Assembly: GCA_016794365.1 (NCBI GenBank)
Contig: JAEUKB010000028.1
Location: forward strand, 62,001 to 126,000
Length of the DNA: 64,000 nucleotides
DNA from: Myxococcales bacterium
Lineage (GTDB): Bacteria > Myxococcota_A > Polyangia > Palsa-1104 > JAEUJZ01
Direction of reading: 5' to 3'
Every line of letters starts with the position of its first letter. The first letter of the stretch is position 1. The position numbers and the translations under genes are program-made. Under the pieces are notes generated by a model. It was not told where the DNA came from. It saw only the letters and a program-made list of their open reading frames with translations, and ran no database searches. Shown here one piece after another: positions 53,254-62,221 of the stretch.

Positions 53254-54885
53254 TCAGCGCTCGATCGGAATCTCGACGGGATCACTGACAGCAGGCTTTT
53301 CAGTTGCTCCAGCTCCAGTCGTCGCTGCTGGCTTTTCGGTCGCTGCTGGCTTTTCGATGGGTCCACTGGTTCCAGCGCGCGCGGGCTTGGTCAGCTCGTC
53401 GAGGCTAGGCTTCGACCCAGCGCCAGGACGCAAAATCGGCTTCGCTTTGGGCCGGGTCAGCGCCGGAGCGTGCGCCGGAGCGTGCAACAGATCTTCGGGC
53501 TGACGCAGATCTTCGGGCTGACGCAGATCTTCGGGCTGACGCAGATCTTCGGGCCGACGCAGATCTTCGGGCCGACGCAGATCTTCGCGCGGCTCTTTTC
53601 CGACGGACGGAGACGGCGCGACGGGCTGGCTCGCATCGGGCATCACAGCGACGCGGCGCAATGAACGGTCCGTCAGACCAAGCCATGCCAAGAGCCCCAC
53701 CACGACGATCAAACCCGTCGTCGCAAACCACGGCCAAGCGCGTCGTGACTGGATCGGCGCTGGAATAGACGGAAGTACGCTTCCACTCGTCGGAAGCTGC
53801 GTCAGCGCGTGCCATAGCTCGTTTCCGTCGCGATAGCGTGCTTCGGGACTGCGCTGAAGACAGCGCGCGACGATCTGCGACAGCTCAGCGACAAAGTCTC
53901 CGCCTGGAATCCGCGAAGCCAGCGTCGGAGCATCTTGGCTCTGCACAGCGATCGCAAGCTGCGTCACATCCGACTCAACAAACGGTGGCTTCCCGACGCA
54001 CAGCTCAAACAAGAGCGCGCCCAGCGAATAGACATCACTGCGCGTCGTCGCGGGCTCTCCGGCAAAAATTTCGGGAGCCATGTAGCGCGGCGTCCCCACC
54101 CACGCGCCCGTCTTGGTCAGCGACAAGCGAGACTGCGCAGCCAGCGTTTCGGTTTCAGATTTCGATTCTGTTTTCGATCTCGATTCCGTTTCAGATTCCG
54201 CTTCGGTTTCAGATTCTGCTTCGACGGAAGGCTGATCCAGCTCGGCGGGTCCCGAGAGCGTCACGTCTGCACTGGGTTCCGGCAAGCCCGAGCGCTTGGC
54301 TTCCGCTTCCGGTGTCAGCGTCGCTTCGTCGCCGCTGATTGGCTCATCACGCTCGGACCGCGACGACGTAGACGCAGCTGACGAAAGAGCCGATCCCGAT
54401 GCAACCTGTAGCGGCGAGAGCTTGGCCAGTCCAAAGTCGAGCAGCTTGGCTTCTCCACCGTCGGCGAGCATTGCGTTGGCAGGCTTGAGATCGCGATGCA
54501 GCACCCCCGCTTGATGCGCCGCGCGAAGTCCAGCACAAAGTCCGATGCCAATGCGTAGCGCCTCGGAAACCGGCAGCGGCTTGGGCAGCTCTGACAGGCT
54601 CTGACCGCGCACAAACTCCGACACCAGATACGGCCTGCCTGCGTGCTCTCCGACGCGATAGATGCTGACGACGTTGGGATGATGCAGCCGCGCAATCGCT
54701 CGTGCTTCGACCAAAAAACGCTCTCGCAGCGCCGGGCTCGGATCGGCGGCAATGAACTTGATGGCGACGGGCCGATCGAGCAGCGTGTCTTGCGCCAGAT
54801 AGACCTGACCCATCGCGCCACGCCCGAGCAGCCGGACAATCCGGTATTCAGCGACTTCGGATGGCGGAGAAAACGTCGGACGCAT
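53254..54885 (-). CDS. Hanks-type Ser/Thr protein kinase with large activation-segment insert
   Basis: This 543-aa membrane kinase shows LLGRGAMGQVYLA (glycine loop), Lys43 in VAIKFI, HRDLKPANAML (130-140), DFGLAKLS (150-157) and the APE-equivalent YMAPEIF (268-274). Between DFG and APE lie about 100 extra residues with SETE-type acidic repeats, where most such kinases have about 25. A membrane helix (about 384-404) is followed by a C-terminal tail with six LRRPED/LRQPED repeats and Pro/Ala/Lys sequence. No PASTA or other sensor domain is seen. Likely substrates include FHA-binding proteins. Confidence 0.87.
   Translation of the reverse strand: MRPTFSPPSEVAEYRIVRLLGRGAMGQVYLAQDTLLDRPVAIKFIAADPSPALRERFLVEARAIARLHHPNVVSIYRVGEHAGRPYLVSEFVRGQSLSELPKPLPVSEALRIGIGLCAGLRAAHQAGVLHRDLKPANAMLADGGEAKLLDFGLAKLSPLQVASGSALSSAASTSSRSERDEPISGDEATLTPEAEAKRSGLPEPSADVTLSGPAELDQPSVEAESETEAESETESRSKTESKSETETLAAQSRLSLTKTGAWVGTPRYMAPEIFAGEPATTRSDVYSLGALLFELCVGKPPFVESDVTQLAIAVQSQDAPTLASRIPGGDFVAELSQIVARCLQRSPEARYRDGNELWHALTQLPTSGSVLPSIPAPIQSRRAWPWFATTGLIVVVGLLAWLGLTDRSLRRVAVMPDASQPVAPSPSVGKEPREDLRRPEDLRRPEDLRQPEDLRQPEDLRQPEDLLHAPAHAPALTRPKAKPILRPGAGSKPSLDELTKPARAGTSGPIEKPAATEKPAATTGAGATEKPAVSDPVEIPIER
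53488..53592 (-). repeat. 18-bp tandem repeat encoding LRQPED/LRRPED units
   Basis: About six near-perfect copies of an 18-bp unit (read on the plus strand as cagatcttcgggctgacg) lie in the 3' part of the kinase gene. Each adds six residues, so copy-number change keeps frame and would alter the length of the extracytoplasmic tail. Confidence 0.88.
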
Positions 54886-54987
54886 CACCAAGCAGTGTGC
54901 GCAGTCTAGCGCGCGCCGATTTCGCTGTGCGCGCAGCCGCTTCCGTGGACATTGACAGGTGAGGGAAACGGGAATCTAAATGGGCCC

Positions 54988-56238
54988 ATGCTTCGCGACA
55001 CCCTCCGCCGAGTCGATCCCGAGATTTTCTCTCTGCTTGAACAAGAAGACCAGCGCCAGCGCGACAAAATCCGGCTGATTCCGAGTGAAAACTACACCTC
55101 GGCAGCGGTCTTGGAAGCGCTCAGCTCGGCGCTGTCCAACAAGTATTCCGAAGGCTATCCCGGCAAGCGCTACTACGAAGGACAGCAGTTCATCGACCAG
55201 ATCGAACAGCTTTGCATCGCGCGCGCCAAGTCGCTGTTTGGAGCCGAGCACGCCAACGTCCAGCCATACTCTGGCTCTCCGGCCAACCTGGCGGTCTATC
55301 TGGCGTTTTGTAAGCCCGGTGACACCATCATGGGTCTGGGCCTGCCAGCGGGAGGACACCTGACCCACGGCTGGAACGTCAGCATCTCCGGCAAGTATTT
55401 TACGTCGGTGCCTTACGGTGTGCGCAAAGACACGGGCCGCGTGGATCTGAACGAAGTCGCCGAGCTGGCCCGCAAACACAAGCCGCGCCTGCTGTTCTGT
55501 GGTGGCACGGCGGTCTCACGGACGATTGACTTTCCCGGCTTTGCCCAGATTGCCAAGGAAGTCGGAGCCATCCTGATTGCCGACATTGCTCACATCAGCG
55601 GGCTCGTCGCAGGTGGCGCGCATCCTTCGCCGGTGGGCCATGCCGAGGTCGTGACCTCGACCACCCACAAGACGCTGCGTGGTCCGCGCGGCGGCATGAT
55701 CCTGTGCAACGCAAACCATGCCCAAGCCATCGACAAAGCGGTGTTCCCTGGGCTGCAAGGCGGTCCGCACAATGCAACGGTGGCAGCGCTCGCGGTCGCG
55801 TTCAAAGAAGCGGCGAGCGAAGACTTTAAGCGCTACGCCCATCAGATCGTGAAGAACGCCAAGGCGCTCGCGGATGCACTGCTCGCACGCGGCTACGACC
55901 TGGTGTCCGGCGGAACCGACAACCACCTGATCTTGATCGATCTGACAAACAAAGGGCTGCCGGGCAAGCGCGTGGCGCAAGCGCTCGACAAAGCGGGCCT
56001 GGAAACCAACTACAACAGCGTCCCGTTTGATCCGCGCAAGCCGTTTGATCCATCCGGTCTGCGCATCGGCACACCGGCGGTGACCTCGCGCGGCATGATC
56101 GAAAGCGACATGGCACAGATCGCCGCGTGGATGGATCGCGCCATCGAAGCCGAGCTACGCAGCGATGCCCAGACCTTGACCCAGATTGCGGGCGAAGTCC
56201 GCGAGCTGCTCATCCGCTTTCCCGCCCCCGGCCTGTAA
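54988..56238 (+). CDS. glyA: Serine hydroxymethyltransferase
   Basis: GlyA interconverts serine and glycine with tetrahydrofolate and PLP, supplying one-carbon units. The 416-aa protein has normal length and landmarks: IPSENYTSAAVLEALSSALS, NKYSEGYPGKRYYEGQQF, VQPYSGSPANLAVY, LADIAHISGLVAGG and VTSTTHKTLRGPRGG with the PLP Lys. ATG 54988 matches family N-termini; an in-frame TTG lies 36 nt upstream. It is divergent from the kinase gene. The HEAT/TPR gene follows 19 nt after its stop. Confidence 0.96.
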   Translation: MLRDTLRRVDPEIFSLLEQEDQRQRDKIRLIPSENYTSAAVLEALSSALSNKYSEGYPGKRYYEGQQFIDQIEQLCIARAKSLFGAEHANVQPYSGSPANLAVYLAFCKPGDTIMGLGLPAGGHLTHGWNVSISGKYFTSVPYGVRKDTGRVDLNEVAELARKHKPRLLFCGGTAVSRTIDFPGFAQIAKEVGAILIADIAHISGLVAGGAHPSPVGHAEVVTSTTHKTLRGPRGGMILCNANHAQAIDKAVFPGLQGGPHNATVAALAVAFKEAASEDFKRYAHQIVKNAKALADALLARGYDLVSGGTDNHLILIDLTNKGLPGKRVAQALDKAGLETNYNSVPFDPRKPFDPSGLRIGTPAVTSRGMIESDMAQIAAWMDRAIEAELRSDAQTLTQIAGEVRELLIRFPAPGL

Positions 56239-56257
56239 ACCACCCAGAGCTTTCGCC

Positions 56258-57988
56258 ATGAGACGCGGCACTCCCCAGCGAGCGGCAGCCATGCTGCTGG
56301 TCTGTTTTGGACTTCCTGCGCAGGTCTGCGCCGAGCCTGCGCGCGCGCTGGCACCTGCGCCATCGGTGGTTGCGCAAGCGGCCACAGCCACCCAAAGCGC
56401 ACCGGCGTCCGCACCGAGCGATGCCGACCTGACCCAGCTTGCGGCCCAGATTCAATCCAAACAGCCCGCCGCGCGCCTGGCCGCAGCCCAAGCGATTGCC
56501 AGCGCCGATTCCGATTCAAGCGAAGCAGAGACGCGCTACGCCACCTGGCTGCGCAAAGAGCTGACCGCCGAGACGCCGGTGTTTCGGCTGCTCATTCACT
56601 CGATCTGGGGACAGTATCCAAACCCGGACTATCCGCGCGGTCCGGGCAAAGATCCGCCGATGTGGCTCACTCGACCCGAGCCGCCGATTCCGCCCAAGAC
56701 GCCGAAGAACCAGCGACCCAAGCCGCACGATCCCGAAGCGGTGGACTGGCTGTCAGCGCTGGCGCTGCTCGATGTCAGCAAAGAGCCGCTGCTTTCCAGC
56801 GTGCCGCCCAATGAAGCGCACCGAGCGCGCGGCGAGCTGTTGCTCAAGGTGGCCCTGCTGCGGGTGCTGTCGCTGGCCGGTCAGCGAGGCTCACGCGAGG
56901 CCGTTCATCCGGTGTTTGAGCAAGCGTTTGTGCGCGACGGACTGCTACGCGACGAGTGTGGACGCAACGTCCGCGCCATGGGCAGCGCCGCGATTCCCGG
57001 TCTCATCCGCATCTACAACAACAAGAGCCGCGCAAACTACAAGATGCGACGGTATGCGTCGTATCAGCTCGATCGGATGGATCGGCTGCGTCCGTCGAAA
57101 GCGATTGCCGCTGCGTCCGATGATCGGGTCCGCGCCGACATCATCCACGCCTACGGAGAAGTGCTGGCGATCGACGCGGTGGACGCGATCTTGGAACAGG
57201 TGGCTGCGCGCTCACGTCGGGTTCGTCGCGAAGCACGCTGGGCCTGGCTGCGTTATGTCGATGGTCCGCCGCCGCCGCCCGCGCCCAAGCGCAAGCGCAA
57301 GCTGCCCGGTGGCAAAGAAGAGTCCGAAGAAAAAGAAGACTATCTAAACCACCGAGAGCTGGCGACGCTGGCACTGCGCAGGCTGCACAAGACCCTGTTT
57401 GGGGAAGATCCGTCGGAAAAGCTGAGCGCCAAAGAGCTCACCGACACGCTGTTCGCGCACTACGACAAGCAAGAAGAAGCGCTGTACGCCAAGCTGTTCG
57501 CCAGTGGAGAAGCCCATCTTTCCGCCGGGCAGCCTCAGCAAGCGGTCGAAGAGTTTGGCTGGATCTTGGCCAATCAGCCCGATCATCCGCGCCGAGCAGA
57601 GATGGCTGCCGCGTTCCGTCGCTACGGCGAGCAAGTGTCTGCCGAAGCTGATCACAAAAACGACGATGGTCTGCGCAGTCAAGCGGTCGGCTGGCTGCGA
57701 CACGCGGTGCTGCTGTCGCCCGATCAGCCCGATGCTGGCAAGCTGCGCGCGCGGATTCACCTGCTCGATGGTCAGCTTGCACTGTCACGCGGTGGCGACG
57801 GAAAAGCAGACTTTGAGCAAGCGCTCGCAGCCGATCCCGATAGCAGCGAAGCGCGCCTGTATCTCAGCCGGACCGCGATCAAGCCGCAAAAGCGCGTGAG
57901 CTGGCTGCGCTGGCTGAGCCTGGGACTGCTGGCGGCGGGACTGCTGCTGCTCGGGCTGTGGCGTCGGCAGACCGCGTCGATCAAGTAG
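56258..57988 (+). CDS. HEAT/TPR-repeat protein with C-terminal membrane anchor
   Basis: The gene starts at ATG 56258, 19 nt after glyA; the longer frame would overlap glyA. The 576-aa protein has a signal-like start (AAAMLLVCFGLPAQVCAEP), a Pro-rich region (MWLTRPEPPIPPKTP), and helical repeats with ARRVRREARWAWLRY-type HEAT character and TPR-type units (ALYAKLFASGEAHLSAGQPQ, VEEFGWILANQPDHP). It ends in one membrane helix, LRWLSLGLLAAGLLLLGLW. It is probably an envelope scaffold. No catalytic site was recognised. Confidence 0.7.
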   Translation: MRRGTPQRAAAMLLVCFGLPAQVCAEPARALAPAPSVVAQAATATQSAPASAPSDADLTQLAAQIQSKQPAARLAAAQAIASADSDSSEAETRYATWLRKELTAETPVFRLLIHSIWGQYPNPDYPRGPGKDPPMWLTRPEPPIPPKTPKNQRPKPHDPEAVDWLSALALLDVSKEPLLSSVPPNEAHRARGELLLKVALLRVLSLAGQRGSREAVHPVFEQAFVRDGLLRDECGRNVRAMGSAAIPGLIRIYNNKSRANYKMRRYASYQLDRMDRLRPSKAIAAASDDRVRADIIHAYGEVLAIDAVDAILEQVAARSRRVRREARWAWLRYVDGPPPPPAPKRKRKLPGGKEESEEKEDYLNHRELATLALRRLHKTLFGEDPSEKLSAKELTDTLFAHYDKQEEALYAKLFASGEAHLSAGQPQQAVEEFGWILANQPDHPRRAEMAAAFRRYGEQVSAEADHKNDDGLRSQAVGWLRHAVLLSPDQPDAGKLRARIHLLDGQLALSRGGDGKADFEQALAADPDSSEARLYLSRTAIKPQKRVSWLRWLSLGLLAAGLLLLGLWRRQTASIK

Positions 57989-58085
57989 GCAGCGGGCCCA
58001 TGCGTTGACCGTGCGTCGCGACTTCCCTACGATGCCGAAGGTTCCAATCACGGAACGAAAACCAACCTTCTTGGGAGATGTGACG

Positions 58086-58292
58086 ATGAAGAAGCTCTCT
58101 GCGATCGCGATGCTCGGTTTCGTGGTGTGTGTGTCGGCTTGCGGTCCGAAGGCGCAGAACGCGGGAACCACCGTGGCGCCTCCGGCGGCTGGCAGCGATC
58201 CGGCGGCTGGTGGTGCGGCTCCGGCTGGTGGCACGACCGGCGCGGCCCCCAACATGAACGCGAACCCTGGCTCGGCCCCGGCTGCTCCGTAG
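58086..58292 (+). CDS. Very small Ala/Gly/Pro-rich lipoprotein
   Basis: This 68-aa product has a convincing lipoprotein signal (MKKLSAIAMLGFVVCVSACG, anchor Cys20) and a low-complexity mature part of Ala, Gly, Pro, Thr and Asn. GGGAG lies upstream of the ATG. Small lipoproteins of this type often act as outer-membrane spacers; no specific role can be assigned. A GC-rich hairpin follows the stop. Confidence 0.65.
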   Translation: MKKLSAIAMLGFVVCVSACGPKAQNAGTTVAPPAAGSDPAAGGAAPAGGTTGAAPNMNANPGSAPAAP

Positions 58293-58304
58293 TCACCTGG
58301 GTGT

Positions 58305-58333
58305 GCATCCCACGGCCCGCAGAGGGCCTGGGG
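58305..58333. terminator. Hairpin between convergent genes
   Basis: GGCCC-GCAGA-GGGCC, extended by flanking CCCA/TGGG pairs with bulges, sits between the small lipoprotein gene and the convergent UbiB-family gene. No U tract follows, so it is at best a Rho-assisted or bidirectional stop. Confidence 0.45.
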
Positions 58334-58338
58334 CACCG

Positions 58339-59769
58339 TTACTCGTCGTCCAGCGCTCCGAGCGACACAACTTCCGCGCCCACCGTCATCAAGAGCCGTG
58401 GATCCGCAAACAAGTTCAGCGACGGAGCCAGTAGCTTGGCATAGCGATCGAAGTACAGAAGCTGCCGCGTGATCAGCACAAACTCGCTCGGCATGTGCGC
58501 GCCGTGCTGCTCGGCAACCTTGATGAGTTTGGTGATCACCTCGCTGTAGTCGATTCCACCGAGTGATCCACGCAAAAACGGCTCGAACGCGAGCTTCAGA
58601 TCCGTCGCAAACTGCTGCCACTCGGCTTCGTCTACTTTGCGCGCCACTGCGCCCATCGCCGCCATCGTCTTCGCAAGCTGATGAAAGTCCTGCGTCGCAA
58701 AACCGAGCAGATAGCTGGCGATCTGCTTGCGCCGCGTGCGATCCAGACGACCAATGATCCCGAAGTCCAAAAAGCCGAGTCGTCCGTCGCCCAGCGCCAT
58801 CAGGTTGCCTGCGTGAACGTCGCCGTGGAAAAACCCATAGCGGAGCATGCACGAAAACCACGCATGCATTCCGTCGATGAGCCGCGCTTCGGTCTGCTCG
58901 CGACTGATGCCGATTCGAGCCAGCCCGTCGAGATCATCGACGCGAACCCCGTGCAGACGCTCCATCGTCAGGACATCGCGCTGACACAGCGGACGATACG
59001 GCTTGGGCGCAATCACGTCGGGACGACCCAGCTCCGCCATGATGCGGTTAAACTCTTCCATTCGGGACGCTTCGCCGAGGAAGTCCAGCTCCTCGCGAAT
59101 GTTCTGCTGAAACTGCGCGACCACCGCCTGCGGATTCATCGCGCGCACACCGGGCAGCAGCGCCAGCACATCCGCACAAAACGCCAGCATCGACACATCG
59201 GCGGCGACCAGCTCGGGCAGGTTGCGACGCTGCACCTTGACCACCAGATCCTGCGTCACACCGCCGCTTAGCACCGTCACCGCGTAGACCTGCGCAATCG
59301 AGGCTGACGCGAGCGGCTCTTCATCGATCGACGCAAACACCTGCTCCGGCGGTCGTCCGAGCGCTCGGGTCAGCGTCTCTTTGACCACGCTCCACGGCTC
59401 CGGCGGCACGCGATCGAGACACTTTTGGAACTCTCGCACGTAGCGCTCGGGAAACAGCCCATTTGAGCTGGCAATGAGCTGTCCGAACTTGATGTACGTC
59501 GGACCGAGCCGCACAAACAGCTCGCGAAGCTCGACGGGACCGGCAAGCTGCGCATCCCCGGACAGCCGTCGCCCAAGGTAACGCCGCGCCATCACCAGAA
59601 GCTGGAGCAGCGTCAGCAGCGCCCGTCGAATCGGCGGGCTGTACATCAGCGCTGCGCCCATCACCACCAAAAAGGTCGATAGCGCAAACCAGGGAGCCGC
59701 TCCGCCCGACAGCATGCCGCTGCGCAGACAGTACGGCACCACCTCATCCGAAAACGCCTTGGCCAGCAT
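58339..59769 (-). CDS. UbiB/ABC1-family atypical kinase
   Basis: The 476-aa protein belongs to the ADCK/UbiB family. The KxGQ motif is YIKFGQLIASSNGLFP (94-97), the Ala-rich nucleotide loop is LASASIAQVYAV, the VVKVQR Lys follows, and the catalytic and metal sites are GFFHGDVHAGNL and LGFLDFGIIG. An N-terminal membrane helix (WFALSTFLVVMGAALM) and an amphipathic start anchor it. UbiB proteins support ubiquinone or other polyprenyl-lipid metabolism through an atypical ATPase activity; the exact lipid is unknown here. It was not named ubiB because no Q-biosynthesis context is present. Confidence 0.87.
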   Translation of the reverse strand: MLAKAFSDEVVPYCLRSGMLSGGAAPWFALSTFLVVMGAALMYSPPIRRALLTLLQLLVMARRYLGRRLSGDAQLAGPVELRELFVRLGPTYIKFGQLIASSNGLFPERYVREFQKCLDRVPPEPWSVVKETLTRALGRPPEQVFASIDEEPLASASIAQVYAVTVLSGGVTQDLVVKVQRRNLPELVAADVSMLAFCADVLALLPGVRAMNPQAVVAQFQQNIREELDFLGEASRMEEFNRIMAELGRPDVIAPKPYRPLCQRDVLTMERLHGVRVDDLDGLARIGISREQTEARLIDGMHAWFSCMLRYGFFHGDVHAGNLMALGDGRLGFLDFGIIGRLDRTRRKQIASYLLGFATQDFHQLAKTMAAMGAVARKVDEAEWQQFATDLKLAFEPFLRGSLGGIDYSEVITKLIKVAEQHGAHMPSEFVLITRQLLYFDRYAKLLAPSLNLFADPRLLMTVGAEVVSLGALDDE

Positions 59770-59807
59770 GGCGGCATCCTAGCGGACTTTGCCAAAAACG
59801 GCGAAGT

Positions 59808-59826
59808 GCCCGCCGCTCGGGCGGGC
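59808..59826. terminator. GC-rich hairpin downstream of the OmpA/TSP3 gene
   Basis: GCCCGCC (59808-59814), loop GCTCG, GGCGGGC (59820-59826). Read on the minus strand it follows the OmpA/TSP3 stop by about 70 nt and precedes a TTTTT run by 8 nt, a reasonable intrinsic terminator ahead of the UbiB-family gene. Confidence 0.5.
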
Positions 59827-59893
59827 TTACGGGCTCAGCTTGTGGGGAATTTCGACGCGATCGCGAGGAGAGACGAGCAGACGAAGCGGCGGC

Positions 59894-61978
59894 TTACTTG
59901 CCCTTCTTGGCTTTCTTATCGGCCTTGGGCTTGTCGGCTTTGCCCTTCTTGCCTTTTTTGCCTTTGCCGTCGGACTGATCCGGCGATTCGGGCACGACCA
60001 CGTCGGCAGCGCTCTTCACCTGAACGCCCTGCGGCTGCACTGGATCGAGGATGACGAACTCGACGCGACGGTTCTTTTCGCGACCCTTGGCGTCTTTGTT
60101 GTCCGCGATCGGCTTGTCAGGACCGTAGCCCTTGGCCGTCAGCTTGTCCGCCGAGATGCCGTGATCAACCAGGTACTTCACGACGCTGTTCGCGCGACGA
60201 CCGGACAGATCTCGGTTGTAATCGGCCTTGCCGCGATCGTCGGTGTGACCGCCGACTTCGACCTTCTTGATAAACGGCGACGCCTTGAGCGCTTCGGTGA
60301 CGTTGTCGAGCACCGGGAAGCTCTTCTTCAGGATCACGTCCTTGTTCGTCGCGAAGAACACCGGCTGCATGATCGCGATCTGGCCGTTTTCGATGCGGAC
60401 CAGGCCTGGGCAGCCATTCTTCTTCGGATCCGAGCTGGGTGCGCCCGGCTGATCGGGACATGCATCTTCGGGATCCACGACGGTGTCTTTGTCACGATCG
60501 GGCAGCGGACAACCGAGCTTGGCCGGATCTGGCTTATGACCCGCAGGCACGTCGGGGCACTGATCCTTCGGATCCACCACGCCGTCGCCGTCTTTGTCTC
60601 CCGCTGGGCAGCCGAGCTTGTTCGGATCGGGCGTGTCACCCTTGGGCACGTCGGGGCACAGATCCTGCGTATCGATCACGCCGTCGTTATCGCGATCACC
60701 GACGGGGCAGCCGAGCTTGTTCGGATCGGGATTTGGACCCTTGTGAACGTCGGGGCACTGATCCTCGTTATCGAGTACGCCGTCTTTGTCGCGATCACCC
60801 ATCGGACAGCCGAGCTTGTTCGGATCCGGGCTCTTGCCCTTGTGAACGTCGGGACAGATATCCAGCTTATCGACGACCAAGTCGCGATCTCGATCTGGAC
60901 AGCCGTGCGTGCTCGGATCATCGGTCGAAATGCCCGCATCGTCGGGACAGGCGTCCTTCTTATCGGGAATTCCGTCTTTGTCGCGATCGTCGCCGTCTGG
61001 ATCTTTCCACGGTGCATACGCCAGACGAAGCAGCACGCGACCATCGGGCGTTCCTGGCTCACGCAGCAGACCGACGCCGCCCGCGACACCAAGCTGTAGG
61101 ATCTTGGCAATGTTGTAGTGAATCCCAAGCAGCACTTCGAGGCTGGTGTAGTCACCCCCGAATGGCTTCGCGTTTGCCGTGCCCAGTACGACGGTGGACA
61201 AAATCGCTTCTGGTCCGATCGCAAAGCGACGAGCGGTGTCTGCGTATGCAATCGCGGCACCGAGCTGAAGCTCTGAACCGACCGTGCTTCCTGCGTCGCT
61301 GACCGAGGCGTCTCCGATCTTGGCGGGTGCGCGATACAAAAACCCAGCCCCAAACGACCACATGACGTGATGCGACAGACCACCGAGCTGAAGCTTGGGC
61401 ATCACACGGACGAACTGATCGCTCGATCCGGTGGACACCGCGCTGCTTCCGTCGGCAAAGGCGCGCAAAGGAATCCAGACGTTGGCACCGATGCTCATCG
61501 ACACCGCGCTGCGATACGGCTGACCAAACAGACGGACCCACAGACCCACACGCGGGTCAGAGATCACAACCCCCGTCGCGGGAGCCGCACCGGCTGCCGG
61601 TGTACCGCGCTCGAGCAGCACAATCGGCATCGACGCCGTGATGAGCACGCGATCCAGAAACGATCCAGCCAAGTCAACGTGCCCGATGAGCTGATGCTCG
61701 ATCACCGACAGCGTCTGGCTAAACGATCCGGTTGCGTCCGTGCGTCCAAATACGAGCGGATTGTGCGCGTAGTTGAGCGTAATTCCCGCTGCGAAATAGC
61801 GCGTGGACGAATACCAAGGATGATCCACCCAGAACGACCATTCGCCAGCGGCAGTCGGCTCATAGCGATTGATCTGAAACCCGGTCTTGACATCCTGTGC
61901 CTCTGCTTGCGTGCTCGCAAACAGCGACCCGAGCGCCAAGGCCCCCGCCACCACCCATTTGTTCCATAAGTTACTCAT
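59894..61978 (-). CDS. OmpA-family protein with thrombospondin type-3 repeats
   Basis: The 694-aa protein has a signal peptide (MSNLWNKWVVAGALALGSLF, ending QAEA) and a beta-barrel-like domain of about 300 residues (FWVDHPWYSSTRYFAAGI). Then come about six 33-residue TSP3 repeats (DRDKDGVLDNEDQCPDV, DPNKLGCP), which bind calcium. An OmpA-C peptidoglycan-binding domain follows (VGGHTDDRGKADYNRDLSGR, GPDKPIADN, NRRVEFVIL) and a long Lys-rich tail. It links the outer membrane to the cell wall. ATG 61978 is used; a GTG 9 nt upstream has a better-spaced GGAGG but a weaker signal start. Confidence 0.87.
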   Translation of the reverse strand: MSNLWNKWVVAGALALGSLFASTQAEAQDVKTGFQINRYEPTAAGEWSFWVDHPWYSSTRYFAAGITLNYAHNPLVFGRTDATGSFSQTLSVIEHQLIGHVDLAGSFLDRVLITASMPIVLLERGTPAAGAAPATGVVISDPRVGLWVRLFGQPYRSAVSMSIGANVWIPLRAFADGSSAVSTGSSDQFVRVMPKLQLGGLSHHVMWSFGAGFLYRAPAKIGDASVSDAGSTVGSELQLGAAIAYADTARRFAIGPEAILSTVVLGTANAKPFGGDYTSLEVLLGIHYNIAKILQLGVAGGVGLLREPGTPDGRVLLRLAYAPWKDPDGDDRDKDGIPDKKDACPDDAGISTDDPSTHGCPDRDRDLVVDKLDICPDVHKGKSPDPNKLGCPMGDRDKDGVLDNEDQCPDVHKGPNPDPNKLGCPVGDRDNDGVIDTQDLCPDVPKGDTPDPNKLGCPAGDKDGDGVVDPKDQCPDVPAGHKPDPAKLGCPLPDRDKDTVVDPEDACPDQPGAPSSDPKKNGCPGLVRIENGQIAIMQPVFFATNKDVILKKSFPVLDNVTEALKASPFIKKVEVGGHTDDRGKADYNRDLSGRRANSVVKYLVDHGISADKLTAKGYGPDKPIADNKDAKGREKNRRVEFVILDPVQPQGVQVKSAADVVVPESPDQSDGKGKKGKKGKADKPKADKKAKKGK

Positions 61979-62221
61979 CGTTTGCACAACTCCCTCCACA
62001 ACCAAGTCTCGTATCAGCCGCGCATTGAAAGCGCTGTCCTTTCGGTATCTAGACCCGTCCACGCCAACCGAGTGTGTACCTGCTCGAGAAAGCCATCGAG
62101 CCGGTCTTCCGAATGAGCCTATCTTGCCACGCAGAGCTTCTTTTGGGCTGTTTTCACCGTGCAGCGTCGCGGCCCAGCCCAGCCAACGACATTGCCGTAG
62201 AAGACCGCTGGTTTCCCGCTG

